A stretch of 48,035 nt of DNA from Saprospiraceae bacterium (GTDB lineage: Bacteria > Bacteroidota > Bacteroidia > Chitinophagales > Saprospiraceae): positions 1 through 48,035 of the forward strand of contig JAIBCG010000018.1 of assembly GCA_019694295.1 (NCBI GenBank), in the 5' to 3' direction. The notes under the pieces were generated by a model. The model saw nothing but the letters and a program-made list of their open reading frames with translations, did not search any database and had not been told where the DNA came from. Each line of letters opens with the position of its first letter. Position 1 is the stretch's first letter. A program made the translations under genes and the position numbers. Below, piece after piece: positions 36,652 through 45,438 of this stretch.

Positions 36652-39600
36652 TTATTGTATCATCATCTTTCTTACCAATATCCCTTTGTCCGATTCAAGT
36701 ATAACCATGTAGGTGCCGGATGCCAGGTTTTGGAGATTAAGTTCAGTTTTGCTCAGCCCGTTTGTGAGTTTGAGTTCTTTAGTATAAACCATTTTACCCA
36801 TAATATCAACTACTTTAAGCATCAGATTTTCTCCGGAAGCCGAATTTATTTCTAATGTCAGATGACCGGCATTTGGGTTCGGGAAGAGTTTGATATTTTT
36901 GATAAAATCAATCTCTCTGACACCCACTTTCGGATCGATAATCTGGGTAAAAGTATAAGATCCGCATTCATTCGTTACGGTCAATGTTACTGTAAACTGT
37001 CCCGGATTGGCATAAGCGTGTGTCGGATTCTGTTCGGTAGAGCTTGTTCCGTCACCGAAGTTCCACAGATAATTAGTACCACCTGTTGTCTGGTTGATAA
37101 ATGTTACAACGCCTGATTGAATAGTATAACTAAACTTAGCCAAAGGCACACTGTTTACTACTATGTAAGAAAAATTCTCTATTGTGTCAGAACCAAACAA
37201 GTTGCTAACTATCAGTGTCACATCATAGACTCCGGCTGTATTGTATATGACTGTTGGGTTTTGCTCAGTTGAAGTAGCCGGCTCGCCACCAGGGAATGAC
37301 CATTGCCATGCTGTGGCACCACCCAAGGTTTTATCTGTAAATTTTACGATCAAAGGTGCACAACCGGATGTTATATCTGAACTAAAACTACCTTCAGGTA
37401 CCGAACCAACAACTGTTATATTCTCAGTAATGGTATCACTACCACAACCATTGAAAGCAATCAACTGGATTGTATAAACGCCACCGTCGAGGTAATTATG
37501 AACCGGATCAGGCTCTGTACTTTGGCCACCGTCGCCGAAGTTCCACAAATAACTGTAGGCGTCTGTTGATTGATTGGTAAAATTATGTGTCAATCCTGTA
37601 CTTGTATAGGTAAAATCAGCTACTGGTGGTGCTGAACTTATCAATACAAATCCAGGTTTTACGATGGTGTCACTGCCAATACTGTTGGATGCTATCAATG
37701 TCACATCATACGAGCCCGGTGTGTTATATTGGACGACCGGATTTTTATCGGTAGAAGTAGAAGGTGAGCCTCCTTCAAAATACCATAACCACTGTACTGC
37801 ACCTTCTGTTGAAAGGTCTTCGAAAGTTATGGTTTGTGCACCACAGCCTGTGTTTTTGTCAGACGAAAATTCCGCCGAAGGAGGGAAAATTACAACCACC
37901 ACAATGGTAGTACTTGTCTGTCCGCAATCATTGGTAACAGTTAGTGTCACACTCTTAACACCGCTGGTTTCGAACTTGTGGATCGGATCTTTTTCAGTAG
38001 AGGTAGCTCCATCACCGAAATCCCATAGATACGAAATACCGTTCTGGCTTGTATTCGTAAAATGTACTTTACCATCAGAATTATTCGTATAAGTGAATGA
38101 AGGTATAGGCGCCCCGGCAACAGTTATATAAGCTACTATCATCGAAGTGTCGGTTCCGGCTGAATTACCAGCTACCAATGAGACCGTATAGCTACCCGGA
38201 GTATCATAAGTTACAACCGGATTTTTAAGTGTGCTCGTCGCCGGATTGCCACCGATAAAGGTCCAGTTGAAAAACGTAGCATCAGCACTTGATGTGTTTT
38301 GAAAGTTAACCGTCAAGGTGGCACAGCCTTGTACTTTATCAGATGTAAAGGAAGCCGTAGGTTTGAATACTGCGGTGACATTCTTGGTTACAGAGTTGCT
38401 GCCACAGTCATTGGTTACAGTCAGTTTGATGGTATAATTACCTGCCTGGCCATAAGTATGAACCGGATTTTCCTGATTACTGGTAGTGCCATCGCCAAAA
38501 TCCCATAAATATGTAGCTCCATAAAGTGATATATTGGTACACACCGCTACATTTCCATTCATCACAACATCGAAATCAACAACAGGTACGGTTATGGACT
38601 GAATGTACTGGGCTATTTCGATTGTATCACTTCCAATAGCGTTACTTGCTATCAATGTAACATTGTAACTTCCAGGATTATTATAGATTACGGTAGGATT
38701 TTGCACAGTAGAACTTGAAGGATTACCACCCGGAAATGACCAAAGCCATGAAGAAGGATTATTGGTAGAATTATCAGTAAAATTAACTGTCAATGGCGCA
38801 CAACCCGATGTAACGGAAGAGCTGAACTGAGCTTTGGGTACTGCCAGAATAGTGATGTCTTTTGTAATAGTGGTAGAGCCACAACTGTTGGTAACTTTCA
38901 GTGTGACTGTAAACTGACCTGAAGAACCGTAGGTATGTTCCGGATTTTTTTCGGTGCTTGTAGTGCCATCACCAAAATTCCACTCATAAGTATTATCTGT
39001 GCCGGGTGTCGTATTATTGAACACAACCTTATAGCCTGTAATAGTTTGGGTAAAAGATGGTACAGGCTTATCAAGCGCTTTGATATAATTGGTAATGGTT
39101 ATAGTATTGCTGCCGGCGCTATTAGTAGCCACCAATGTAACGTCATACACTCCTGGCGTTGAATAGGAGACCACAGGATTCTGAAGTGAAGAACTTGCAG
39201 GTACGCCACCAGGGAATGTCCATTGCCATGACGTAGGATTAAAAGTACTTTCATCTTCAAAATTGACAAACATCTGAACACAGCCTGACGAAATATTTGA
39301 GCTAAAATTAGCCAGCGGAATAAATACAATTTCGATCACCTTTGTAAGAGTAGTAGATCCGCATTCATTTGTAACGGTAAGCGTCACAGTATAACTACCG
39401 GGGTCTGTATAATCATGTGTCGGGTGTTCGTCGGTAGAGAAATTTCCATCACCGAATTCCCAGTAAAAGATATTACCACCGGTTGAATTATTGATAAAAC
39501 TCACATTTCCTAAAAGTTTGGTATATGTAAAGCTTACAATAGGCTTTTCTTTAATGTGAATATATTGTTGCTTCGATTCTGTGTCCGATCCATTGTTATT

Positions 39601-40995
39601 GGTAGCTACGAGTGTCACATCCCACCAACCTGCATTATTATAGGTCACAACCGGATTTTTTGCATTTGAGCTTGATGGTGTTCCTCCAGGAAATGTCCAG
39701 TTCCAAGATGTAGGACTGTGCAATGAATTATCGGTAAACTGTACAGTCAGTGGTTTACAGCCTTCGAGAATATTGGCCGAAAAATCGGCTTCAGGTGGCA
39801 GACCACCGCCACTGCATGCAGCCAGGCACGTACGTGAAGGCACAAAATTATTGAATGAAGTAATAGAAGTAGATGACCAGGTATTGGTGTTATTAACAGC
39901 AGGTGCCATGATGTAAGGCGTGCCACTACCATCGTGTTGACAACTAAAATTGTGCCCCAACTCATGCGCAATGGTTACTCTCAGCAAGCTTAAGTTGTTT
40001 GTCCAATCCTGAATACAGTTATATCTATTACTTGTACAAACAGCTGAAAGATACGCGATACCTACGGTGCCTCCGTCAAAATCACGGTTAGTAAACAATT
40101 CACCTACATCATGCTGCCCGAAGTTAGTTGGGCCCCAGTTTCTGAAAGAACTCAACAAGGCTGAAGGATCTGTACTGGGTGTCCATGGGTCTGTACCATT
40201 TTTATCAACAATAAAAAATTCTGAGATAATAAGTGTAAGATCATCATTGAATGAACCATAATAATTGGCTTGCACGAGATTTATCATGGAAGTAATCCGG
40301 TCTTCTACACCTTGTTGGTCAAAGTATTTTACACTCATCAGCTTATCAGCTGCTTCTGCTATCTCTACTTCTTTGCAACCTAGAGGAGCTCCTTCAGCTA
40401 TACCTTTGGTATTTTGTATTTTATTGTGCAATTTTTCTCCATACTCTTCTGCCTCTGTCATCCCACATTTGCCTTCCTTAGTTTCGATATAATCTTTTGC
40501 GTAGTAAAAAATAAACTGATCCTGTGGCGCGTCGGGTATCAGATGCCAAAGTGGTTCAACGAAGTACTCACCTTCGTCTGTGGTTATGAAGCCGAAAAGC
40601 AGATTATTGTTAATCGATAGACTTACTTTTTTATGATCACCGGCTGTATATCCATTATAACATTTGATTTTACTCAGTGTTCCGGGTTCTATTCCATTTT
40701 CGGTCACAACCCGTACCTGAATCCCTTCCTTGAAAATCTTATTCTCCTGAAGATTGAGTGAAAACGAATGCTGCGTTCCGAGGTTGAGTTGAAACTGCAG
40801 ATTTTCAGCTTTGTTCTTCATTGCAAAATTATGCATTGACACAGCATCTATCTGGTAAATCTCATAATGTTTTAAAAACAAATCGAGCTGATTGTACTCA
40901 TTCGTTTGTACCAGCTTACCCGAAAATACCTGCGATTGGCCGAACAAACCCAGTGTCAGCAGGCATAATGCAATTGTAAAAATATTTTTTGTCAT
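36652..40995 (-). CDS. Reprolysin-like metalloprotease with 12 PKD domains and T9SS type A sorting domain
   Basis: 1447 residues. A signal peptide (to about 20) and a propeptide-like region (20-200) precede a zinc metalloprotease domain. The active site is HELGHNFSCQH, H344-H348-H354, with E345 as the base and the Met-turn segment PYIMAP. Six A/B pairs of PKD domains follow. A type A sorting domain ends the protein: LFPNPNAG, VVDIMGKMVY, LASGTYMV. It would be exported by the T9SS, matured extracellularly and attached to the surface. Its closest visible relative is the adjacent gene. It could digest extracellular protein or process surface proteins; the substrate is unknown. Confidence 0.88.
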   Translation of the reverse strand: MTKNIFTIALCLLTLGLFGQSQVFSGKLVQTNEYNQLDLFLKHYEIYQIDAVSMHNFAMKNKAENLQFQLNLGTQHSFSLNLQENKIFKEGIQVRVVTENGIEPGTLSKIKCYNGYTAGDHKKVSLSINNNLLFGFITTDEGEYFVEPLWHLIPDAPQDQFIFYYAKDYIETKEGKCGMTEAEEYGEKLHNKIQNTKGIAEGAPLGCKEVEIAEAADKLMSVKYFDQQGVEDRITSMINLVQANYYGSFNDDLTLIISEFFIVDKNGTDPWTPSTDPSALLSSFRNWGPTNFGQHDVGELFTNRDFDGGTVGIAYLSAVCTSNRYNCIQDWTNNLSLLRVTIAHELGHNFSCQHDGSGTPYIMAPAVNNTNTWSSTSITSFNNFVPSRTCLAACSGGGLPPEADFSANILEGCKPLTVQFTDNSLHSPTSWNWTFPGGTPSSSNAKNPVVTYNNAGWWDVTLVATNNNGSDTESKQQYIHIKEKPIVSFTYTKLLGNVSFINNSTGGNIFYWEFGDGNFSTDEHPTHDYTDPGSYTVTLTVTNECGSTTLTKVIEIVFIPLANFSSNISSGCVQMFVNFEDESTFNPTSWQWTFPGGVPASSSLQNPVVSYSTPGVYDVTLVATNSAGSNTITITNYIKALDKPVPSFTQTITGYKVVFNNTTPGTDNTYEWNFGDGTTSTEKNPEHTYGSSGQFTVTLKVTNSCGSTTITKDITILAVPKAQFSSSVTSGCAPLTVNFTDNSTNNPSSWLWSFPGGNPSSSTVQNPTVIYNNPGSYNVTLIASNAIGSDTIEIAQYIQSITVPVVDFDVVMNGNVAVCTNISLYGATYLWDFGDGTTSNQENPVHTYGQAGNYTIKLTVTNDCGSNSVTKNVTAVFKPTASFTSDKVQGCATLTVNFQNTSSADATFFNWTFIGGNPATSTLKNPVVTYDTPGSYTVSLVAGNSAGTDTSMIVAYITVAGAPIPSFTYTNNSDGKVHFTNTSQNGISYLWDFGDGATSTEKDPIHKFETSGVKSVTLTVTNDCGQTSTTIVVVVIFPPSAEFSSDKNTGCGAQTITFEDLSTEGAVQWLWYFEGGSPSTSTDKNPVVQYNTPGSYDVTLIASNSIGSDTIVKPGFVLISSAPPVADFTYTSTGLTHNFTNQSTDAYSYLWNFGDGGQSTEPDPVHNYLDGGVYTIQLIAFNGCGSDTITENITVVGSVPEGSFSSDITSGCAPLIVKFTDKTLGGATAWQWSFPGGEPATSTEQNPTVIYNTAGVYDVTLIVSNLFGSDTIENFSYIVVNSVPLAKFSYTIQSGVVTFINQTTGGTNYLWNFGDGTSSTEQNPTHAYANPGQFTVTLTVTNECGSYTFTQIIDPKVGVREIDFIKNIKLFPNPNAGHLTLEINSASGENLMLKVVDIMGKMVYTKELKLTNGLSKTELNLQNLASGTYMVILESDKGILVRKMMIQ
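36930..39800 (-). repeat. Six tandem PKD A/B pairs, ~480-nt period
   Basis: The GC.PLTV motif of the A-type domain recurs at near 480-nt steps (about 39760, 39285, 38800, 38320, 37840, 37355). It alternates with B-type domains marked by YLWNFGDGTTSTE. Twelve domains in all. Confidence 0.8.
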
Positions 40996-41017
40996 GGTGT
41001 GTTGGGGTGGTTTAATT

Positions 41018-41025
41018 CAAATATA
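41018..41025 (-). promoter_or_regulatory. -7 promoter box TATATTTG for the 12-PKD metalloprotease gene
   Basis: Exact TAnnTTTG match on the minus strand, 22 nt before the ATG. Confidence 0.5.
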
Positions 41026-41060
41026 TTGATTAATATTACATCTAAATATAACAAACTCGT

Positions 41061-41096
41061 CAATTGTTTAATTAATTTGGTTAATTATTTCAATTG
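41061..41096 (-). terminator. AT-rich hairpin after the 8-PKD metalloprotease gene
   Basis: taattaa (41069-41075) pairs with ttaatta (41081-41087) around a 5-nt loop, enclosed by caattg/caattg. It lies 22 nt past the stop. It is weak and AT-only. Confidence 0.35.
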
Positions 41097-41118
41097 TTCC
41101 TTATTTTTGTCTGACAAT

Positions 41119-44100
41119 TTACTTCACAAGCATTTTTCTCACGATCATTCCGTCAGTGGATTCGATTTTTACAAAATATGTACCCGGCAATATTCCATCC
41201 GGATTCAGTTCAGTCTTGTTAACTCCGGCAGACAGTTGGATTTCTGTCTGATTGATTTCGCGACCAAGGACATCTGCAAGCTTTATATCAAGATGCCTTG
41301 AAGCTAAAGAATGTATCTCAATGGTCATGCGTCCGGCATTCGGATTCGGATAGAGTATCAGGCTCTGGACAAAATCAATATCCTTCGACCCTACCTTGGT
41401 ATTAATTTTCTGATTAAATGTAAATGAGCCACATTCGTTAGTAACAGTGAGTGAAACAGTATATTCACCCGGCACTGTATAAGTATGTACCGGATTCTCC
41501 TCAGTAGATGTGGTACCGTCTCCAAAGTTCCACAGATACGCGGTTCCTCCTATAGTCTGATTGACAAAACTTACTGTACCATCCTTGAGTGAATAAGTAA
41601 ATTTAACTGCAGGCAATCCTGTCACCTTAATGTAATCAGGTTTATTGATTGTATCATAACCGAACAGGTTTTTCACTATAAGCTGTACGTCGTACTCACC
41701 AGCCGTATTATAAATGACAACAGGGTTTTGAACACTTGATGTTGACGGATCTCCTCCTTCAAAAGTCCAGTACCACTCTATCGGATTATTTTCAGAAAAA
41801 TCAGTAAATGTTACCAGTAATGGCAAACACCCACTCGCCAATGATGCTTCAAATTTTGCAACAGGTGTCAATTGGTCATAAATAATGTCGATCGTCTGTA
41901 CTGTGGTATCACTACCGCATTCATTGGAGGCAATGAGCGTTATGGTCTTTGACCCGCTTGTCAGGTAGGTATGTGTTATATTTTCAGTAGTATAAGTGTT
42001 TCCGTCACTTAATTTCCATAACCATGATGTAGCATTTGTAGAATTGCTCAGGCAAGTAACAACATTTTTATCTATTGAATAACTAAAGCTTGCTAATGGT
42101 TTGTCATTGACCTTGATATATTTCTGGATGACGATTGTATCGCTGCCTGCAATATTTCCGGCTATCAAACTTACCTCATAGCTGCCAGTTGCCGGGTAGG
42201 TGATGATTGGATTTTGAGCGTTTGAAGTAGAAGGAGAACCACCCGGGAAACTCCATTGCCAGGAAGTTGGTTGATTGGTTGAATTATCCTGAAAATGAAC
42301 GACAAATGGTATGCAGCCCTTTGATTTATCTGAAGTAAAACCAGCTTCAGGTTTAGCTACTATGGTAATCACCCCTGTAATGGTGTCACTGCCACAAGTA
42401 TTTGTTACATATAATGTTACAGTAAATGTACCTGACTGGTCATACAGATGAACCGGGTTCTTGACCATTGACGAATCACCATCACCGAATGTCCACAGGT
42501 ATTGATTATCATTGCCTTGTGTTGTGTTATTGAAACTAACGGTATTGCCGGCAATGGTATCAGTGAATGAAGCAACCGGAACCGTTGCGGCACTTATATA
42601 TTTATCGATAGTAATGGTGTTACTACCGGCACTGTTGGTTGCTACAAGTGTCACACTGTATAATCCGGGAGTATTATAAGTGATTGTCGGATTCTTCAAT
42701 GTAGAACTGGATGGCGTTCCTCCGGGGAATGTCCATTGCCAGGAAGTAGGTTCATATTCACTTTCATCCGTAAAATTAACCACCATTGGTACACAGCCTT
42801 TACTGATATTAGAGCTAAAATCAGCCAATGGTACAAATACTATTTCAATTACTTTGATGTAAGTAGAAGAACCGCAGTCATTGGTCACCGTAAGCGATAC
42901 AGTATATGTACCGGGCTCTGCATAGTCATGAGTAGGTTCTTCTTCAGCCGAATCTTCACCATCTCCGAACTCCCAGTAATAGTCTTCGCCATCAATACTT
43001 TTATTGTCAAAAATAGCTAAACCCTGAATGCTTGTAACACTAAAATCAGCTACCGGAATATCTCTTACTGTGATATATTTTGCCTGTGTGTATGTATCAG
43101 AGCCGGAAGCATTCGTTGCTTTTAGCGTAACATCATAGATGCCAGGATTATTATAGACTACCGTTGGATTCTGAAGAGTGGAGCTTGATGGTGTCCCTCC
43201 CGAGAATGTCCAGGTCCATTGTGTAGGATCACCTGTTGAATTATCTGTGAAATGTACGGTAAATGGTTTGCAGCCAGTCTGCTCATCTGAATAAAAATCA
43301 GCAGAAGGAGGATTGCCCCCGGTACAGGCCGACAAGCACCACCTTGAAGGGATAAAGGCATTGAATGTATTGACAGATTCACTTGACCAGTTGTTGGTAG
43401 AACTCACAGCCGGAGCCATTATATAAGGTGCACCCGATGCATCATGCTCGCAGTTAAAATTGTGCCCCATTTCGTGAGATACAGTACAACGGATAAAATT
43501 CGGGTTACTTGTAAAATCAGAAATGCAGTTGTACCTAAGATTGGTGCACACTGTACCTAACCATGCAATACCCACCACACCAAAAGAAAACGTTCTACTT
43601 GTCCATAATTGCCCAATGTCGTGGTCACTGAAGTTGCCAGGTGCCCAATCAGTAAATTCGTTAAGTAGTTGTTCAGCATCTACCGTATTTGACCATGGGT
43701 CACTTCCATTGCAAGCTACGTTATACCAGTCAACTATTTTTAGTGTAAGATTATCATCAAACCATCCGTTGTAATTATTCTGTACAGTATTGATTACACT
43801 AATGATACGGTTCTGCGCTCCACTTATTGACATATATTTGCTACACATGCCCTTGTCAGATGCTTCTGCTAATTCTACTTCTTTGCATCCTAAGGGCGAC
43901 TCTGGTGTTCCTTTCGTTGCCTTAATCTGATTTTCAATCTGTTTATGCTTGTTGTTTGCTTCTACCGCTCCACAAAGATGCTCGCTTGTTTGTTTAAAAT
44001 TTTTGGCATAATAAAAGATGTATTGGTTGGTAGGTGCACCCGGTATAATATGCCACAATGGCTCAAACCAAAAATCTTCGTTATTGTCCACTACAAAACC

Positions 44101-44502
44101 AAGAAGGAATTCTTTATCCACAGATATGCTTGCTTTTCTTGTGGTACCTGCTACTACACCGTTATAGCATTTAATACCGCTTGGTTCCTGCAATTCGATA
44201 CCGTTTTCAGTCAGTACTTTTGCCTTGATGCCCGGTCTTTGGATGATGTTCTCCTGCAGATCGAGCTTAAAACTATGCTTGTCACCAAGATTTAATTGAA
44301 ACTCCGTATGTTCGGTTTTTGATTTCTTGACATAATTATAGATAGAAGTAGCATCGATACTGTAAATCTCATAATTGGAGAGAAATTCATTCAGTTCACT
44401 GTATTCTGTTTTGCCTACAGGTTTTCCTACAAATGCCGCTGTTTGCCCAAATAAAGTAATAGACGCAAAACAAATTAAAACACTAAGCAATTTTCTGATC
44501 AT
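41119..44502 (-). CDS. Reprolysin-like metalloprotease with 8 PKD domains and T9SS type A sorting domain
   Basis: 1127 residues, a paralog of the neighbouring 1447-residue protein over its whole length. It has a signal peptide (to ITLFGQ), a propeptide-like region, and the zinc site HEMGHNFNCEH starting at H343 with PYIMAP behind it. Four A/B pairs of PKD domains and a type A sorting domain follow (LYPNPNAG, LADVLGREI, LPGTYFVKI). The catalytic residues are intact. The two genes probably arose by tandem duplication, followed by gain or loss of two PKD pairs. It has its own promoter box. Confidence 0.88.
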   Translation of the reverse strand: MIRKLLSVLICFASITLFGQTAAFVGKPVGKTEYSELNEFLSNYEIYSIDATSIYNYVKKSKTEHTEFQLNLGDKHSFKLDLQENIIQRPGIKAKVLTENGIELQEPSGIKCYNGVVAGTTRKASISVDKEFLLGFVVDNNEDFWFEPLWHIIPGAPTNQYIFYYAKNFKQTSEHLCGAVEANNKHKQIENQIKATKGTPESPLGCKEVELAEASDKGMCSKYMSISGAQNRIISVINTVQNNYNGWFDDNLTLKIVDWYNVACNGSDPWSNTVDAEQLLNEFTDWAPGNFSDHDIGQLWTSRTFSFGVVGIAWLGTVCTNLRYNCISDFTSNPNFIRCTVSHEMGHNFNCEHDASGAPYIMAPAVSSTNNWSSESVNTFNAFIPSRWCLSACTGGNPPSADFYSDEQTGCKPFTVHFTDNSTGDPTQWTWTFSGGTPSSSTLQNPTVVYNNPGIYDVTLKATNASGSDTYTQAKYITVRDIPVADFSVTSIQGLAIFDNKSIDGEDYYWEFGDGEDSAEEEPTHDYAEPGTYTVSLTVTNDCGSSTYIKVIEIVFVPLADFSSNISKGCVPMVVNFTDESEYEPTSWQWTFPGGTPSSSTLKNPTITYNTPGLYSVTLVATNSAGSNTITIDKYISAATVPVASFTDTIAGNTVSFNNTTQGNDNQYLWTFGDGDSSMVKNPVHLYDQSGTFTVTLYVTNTCGSDTITGVITIVAKPEAGFTSDKSKGCIPFVVHFQDNSTNQPTSWQWSFPGGSPSTSNAQNPIITYPATGSYEVSLIAGNIAGSDTIVIQKYIKVNDKPLASFSYSIDKNVVTCLSNSTNATSWLWKLSDGNTYTTENITHTYLTSGSKTITLIASNECGSDTTVQTIDIIYDQLTPVAKFEASLASGCLPLLVTFTDFSENNPIEWYWTFEGGDPSTSSVQNPVVIYNTAGEYDVQLIVKNLFGYDTINKPDYIKVTGLPAVKFTYSLKDGTVSFVNQTIGGTAYLWNFGDGTTSTEENPVHTYTVPGEYTVSLTVTNECGSFTFNQKINTKVGSKDIDFVQSLILYPNPNAGRMTIEIHSLASRHLDIKLADVLGREINQTEIQLSAGVNKTELNPDGILPGTYFVKIESTDGMIVRKMLVK
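41395..43315 (-). repeat. Four tandem PKD A/B pairs, ~480-nt period
   Basis: The A-type GC.P motif recurs at about 43270, 42795, 42315 and 41825, alternating with B-type FGDG domains. This is the same architecture as in the neighbouring paralog, with two fewer pairs. Confidence 0.8.
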
Positions 44503-44525
44503 ACAAAAGGCTAATTATAATTAAA

Positions 44526-44533
44526 CAAAATTA
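44526..44533 (-). promoter_or_regulatory. -7 promoter box TAATTTTG for the 8-PKD metalloprotease gene
   Basis: Exact TAnnTTTG match on the minus strand, 23 nt before the ATG. A same-strand TTTG at 44558-44561 may be the -33 box. Confidence 0.5.
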
Positions 44534-44717
44534 ATATAAAATAAATATATATTAGACCAAAACCAACACAAATTTAAGCATTTACGATATATTATCTGCA
44601 AAGTATTATGCTCGTTTTTAAATAATTTTCAAATTAAATTCAAACAGATAAATTACATACTTAAAAAAATAGCTTGATATAAAAATTCAAATGAATCAGT
44701 TTTTGAGCAATGATTTA

Positions 44718-44725
44718 TAAATTTG
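44718..44725 (+). promoter_or_regulatory. -7 promoter box TAAATTTG(C) for the barrel gene
   Basis: Exact consensus 30 nt before the ATG at 44756. It overlaps the alternative TTG start at 44723, ruling that start out if the promoter is real. Confidence 0.55.
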
Positions 44726-44755
44726 CATCGTTATTTATATACACAATTATTTTTT

Positions 44756-45409
44756 ATGCAGAAAAAATTTCAGTTTTTGATATTGGCTATTGTTTGCCTT
44801 TTCGTTTTACTTCCGAATACAACATTTGCCCAAGAGAAGAGTAAGAAGAATGTTGACAAATATTTTGACGAATCGGGTGGATTCAAGCATCGCCTTTGGT
44901 ACGGTGGCGGCTTCAACCTCGGTTTTTCAGGTGATAATGCATACAGTCAGTTCAATATTGGCATTACCCCAATGGTGGGATATAAGGTACTTCCTTCGCT
45001 GAGTTTTGGACCACGATTTGGTTTTGATTATACTTACATAAAAGGTGAAACCATTGATGAAACCGGGAATCCGAGAGGTCGCAGGTCAGCTAATCTGCTG
45101 AATTATTCGGTTGGTGCTTTTGGTAGGTTCAAATTTCTCAAATTTTTATTTCTTCATGCTGAGGCGAATTATGAAAGTGACGAACGTGCCTATATTGACC
45201 AGTATTCACGTTATCTGGTATATGACAGCAAAATTAATAAAATATATACTGAGCGAATCGGATCTGAAAATTATCTAGCAGGATTGGGTTATAATTCAGG
45301 AGATGGGCTGATAGGATACGAGATAGTGGGTCTCTACAATTTTTCTGTACCTTCAGATTCTCCTGCATTGCCATTTGAGTTCAGGTTTGGCTTTACTTAT
45401 AAATTCTGA
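44756..45409 (+). CDS. Outer-membrane beta-barrel protein
   Basis: 217 residues from the ATG at 44756. The signal peptide MQKKFQFLILAIVC... ends at TTFAQ. The mature part starts with a charged linker (EKSKKNVDKYFDESGG) and continues as amphipathic strands (LWYGGGFNLGFSG, ITPMVGYKV, FGPRFGFDYTY). It ends FEFRFGFTYKF, with the terminal Phe typical of BAM substrates. The specific function is unknown. It stands 29 nt ahead of the large surface-protein gene and may be co-transcribed with it. Confidence 0.75.
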   Translation: MQKKFQFLILAIVCLFVLLPNTTFAQEKSKKNVDKYFDESGGFKHRLWYGGGFNLGFSGDNAYSQFNIGITPMVGYKVLPSLSFGPRFGFDYTYIKGETIDETGNPRGRRSANLLNYSVGAFGRFKFLKFLFLHAEANYESDERAYIDQYSRYLVYDSKINKIYTERIGSENYLAGLGYNSGDGLIGYEIVGLYNFSVPSDSPALPFEFRFGFTYKF

Positions 45410-45438
45410 TCAACACAGGAAGCAATCAATGTCAGCGT

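Noticed and set aside
36930..43315. CRISPR-like periodicity in 36.9-43.3 kb
   Set aside because: The period is ~480 nt and in frame within protein-coding PKD domains, not short repeats with unique spacers.
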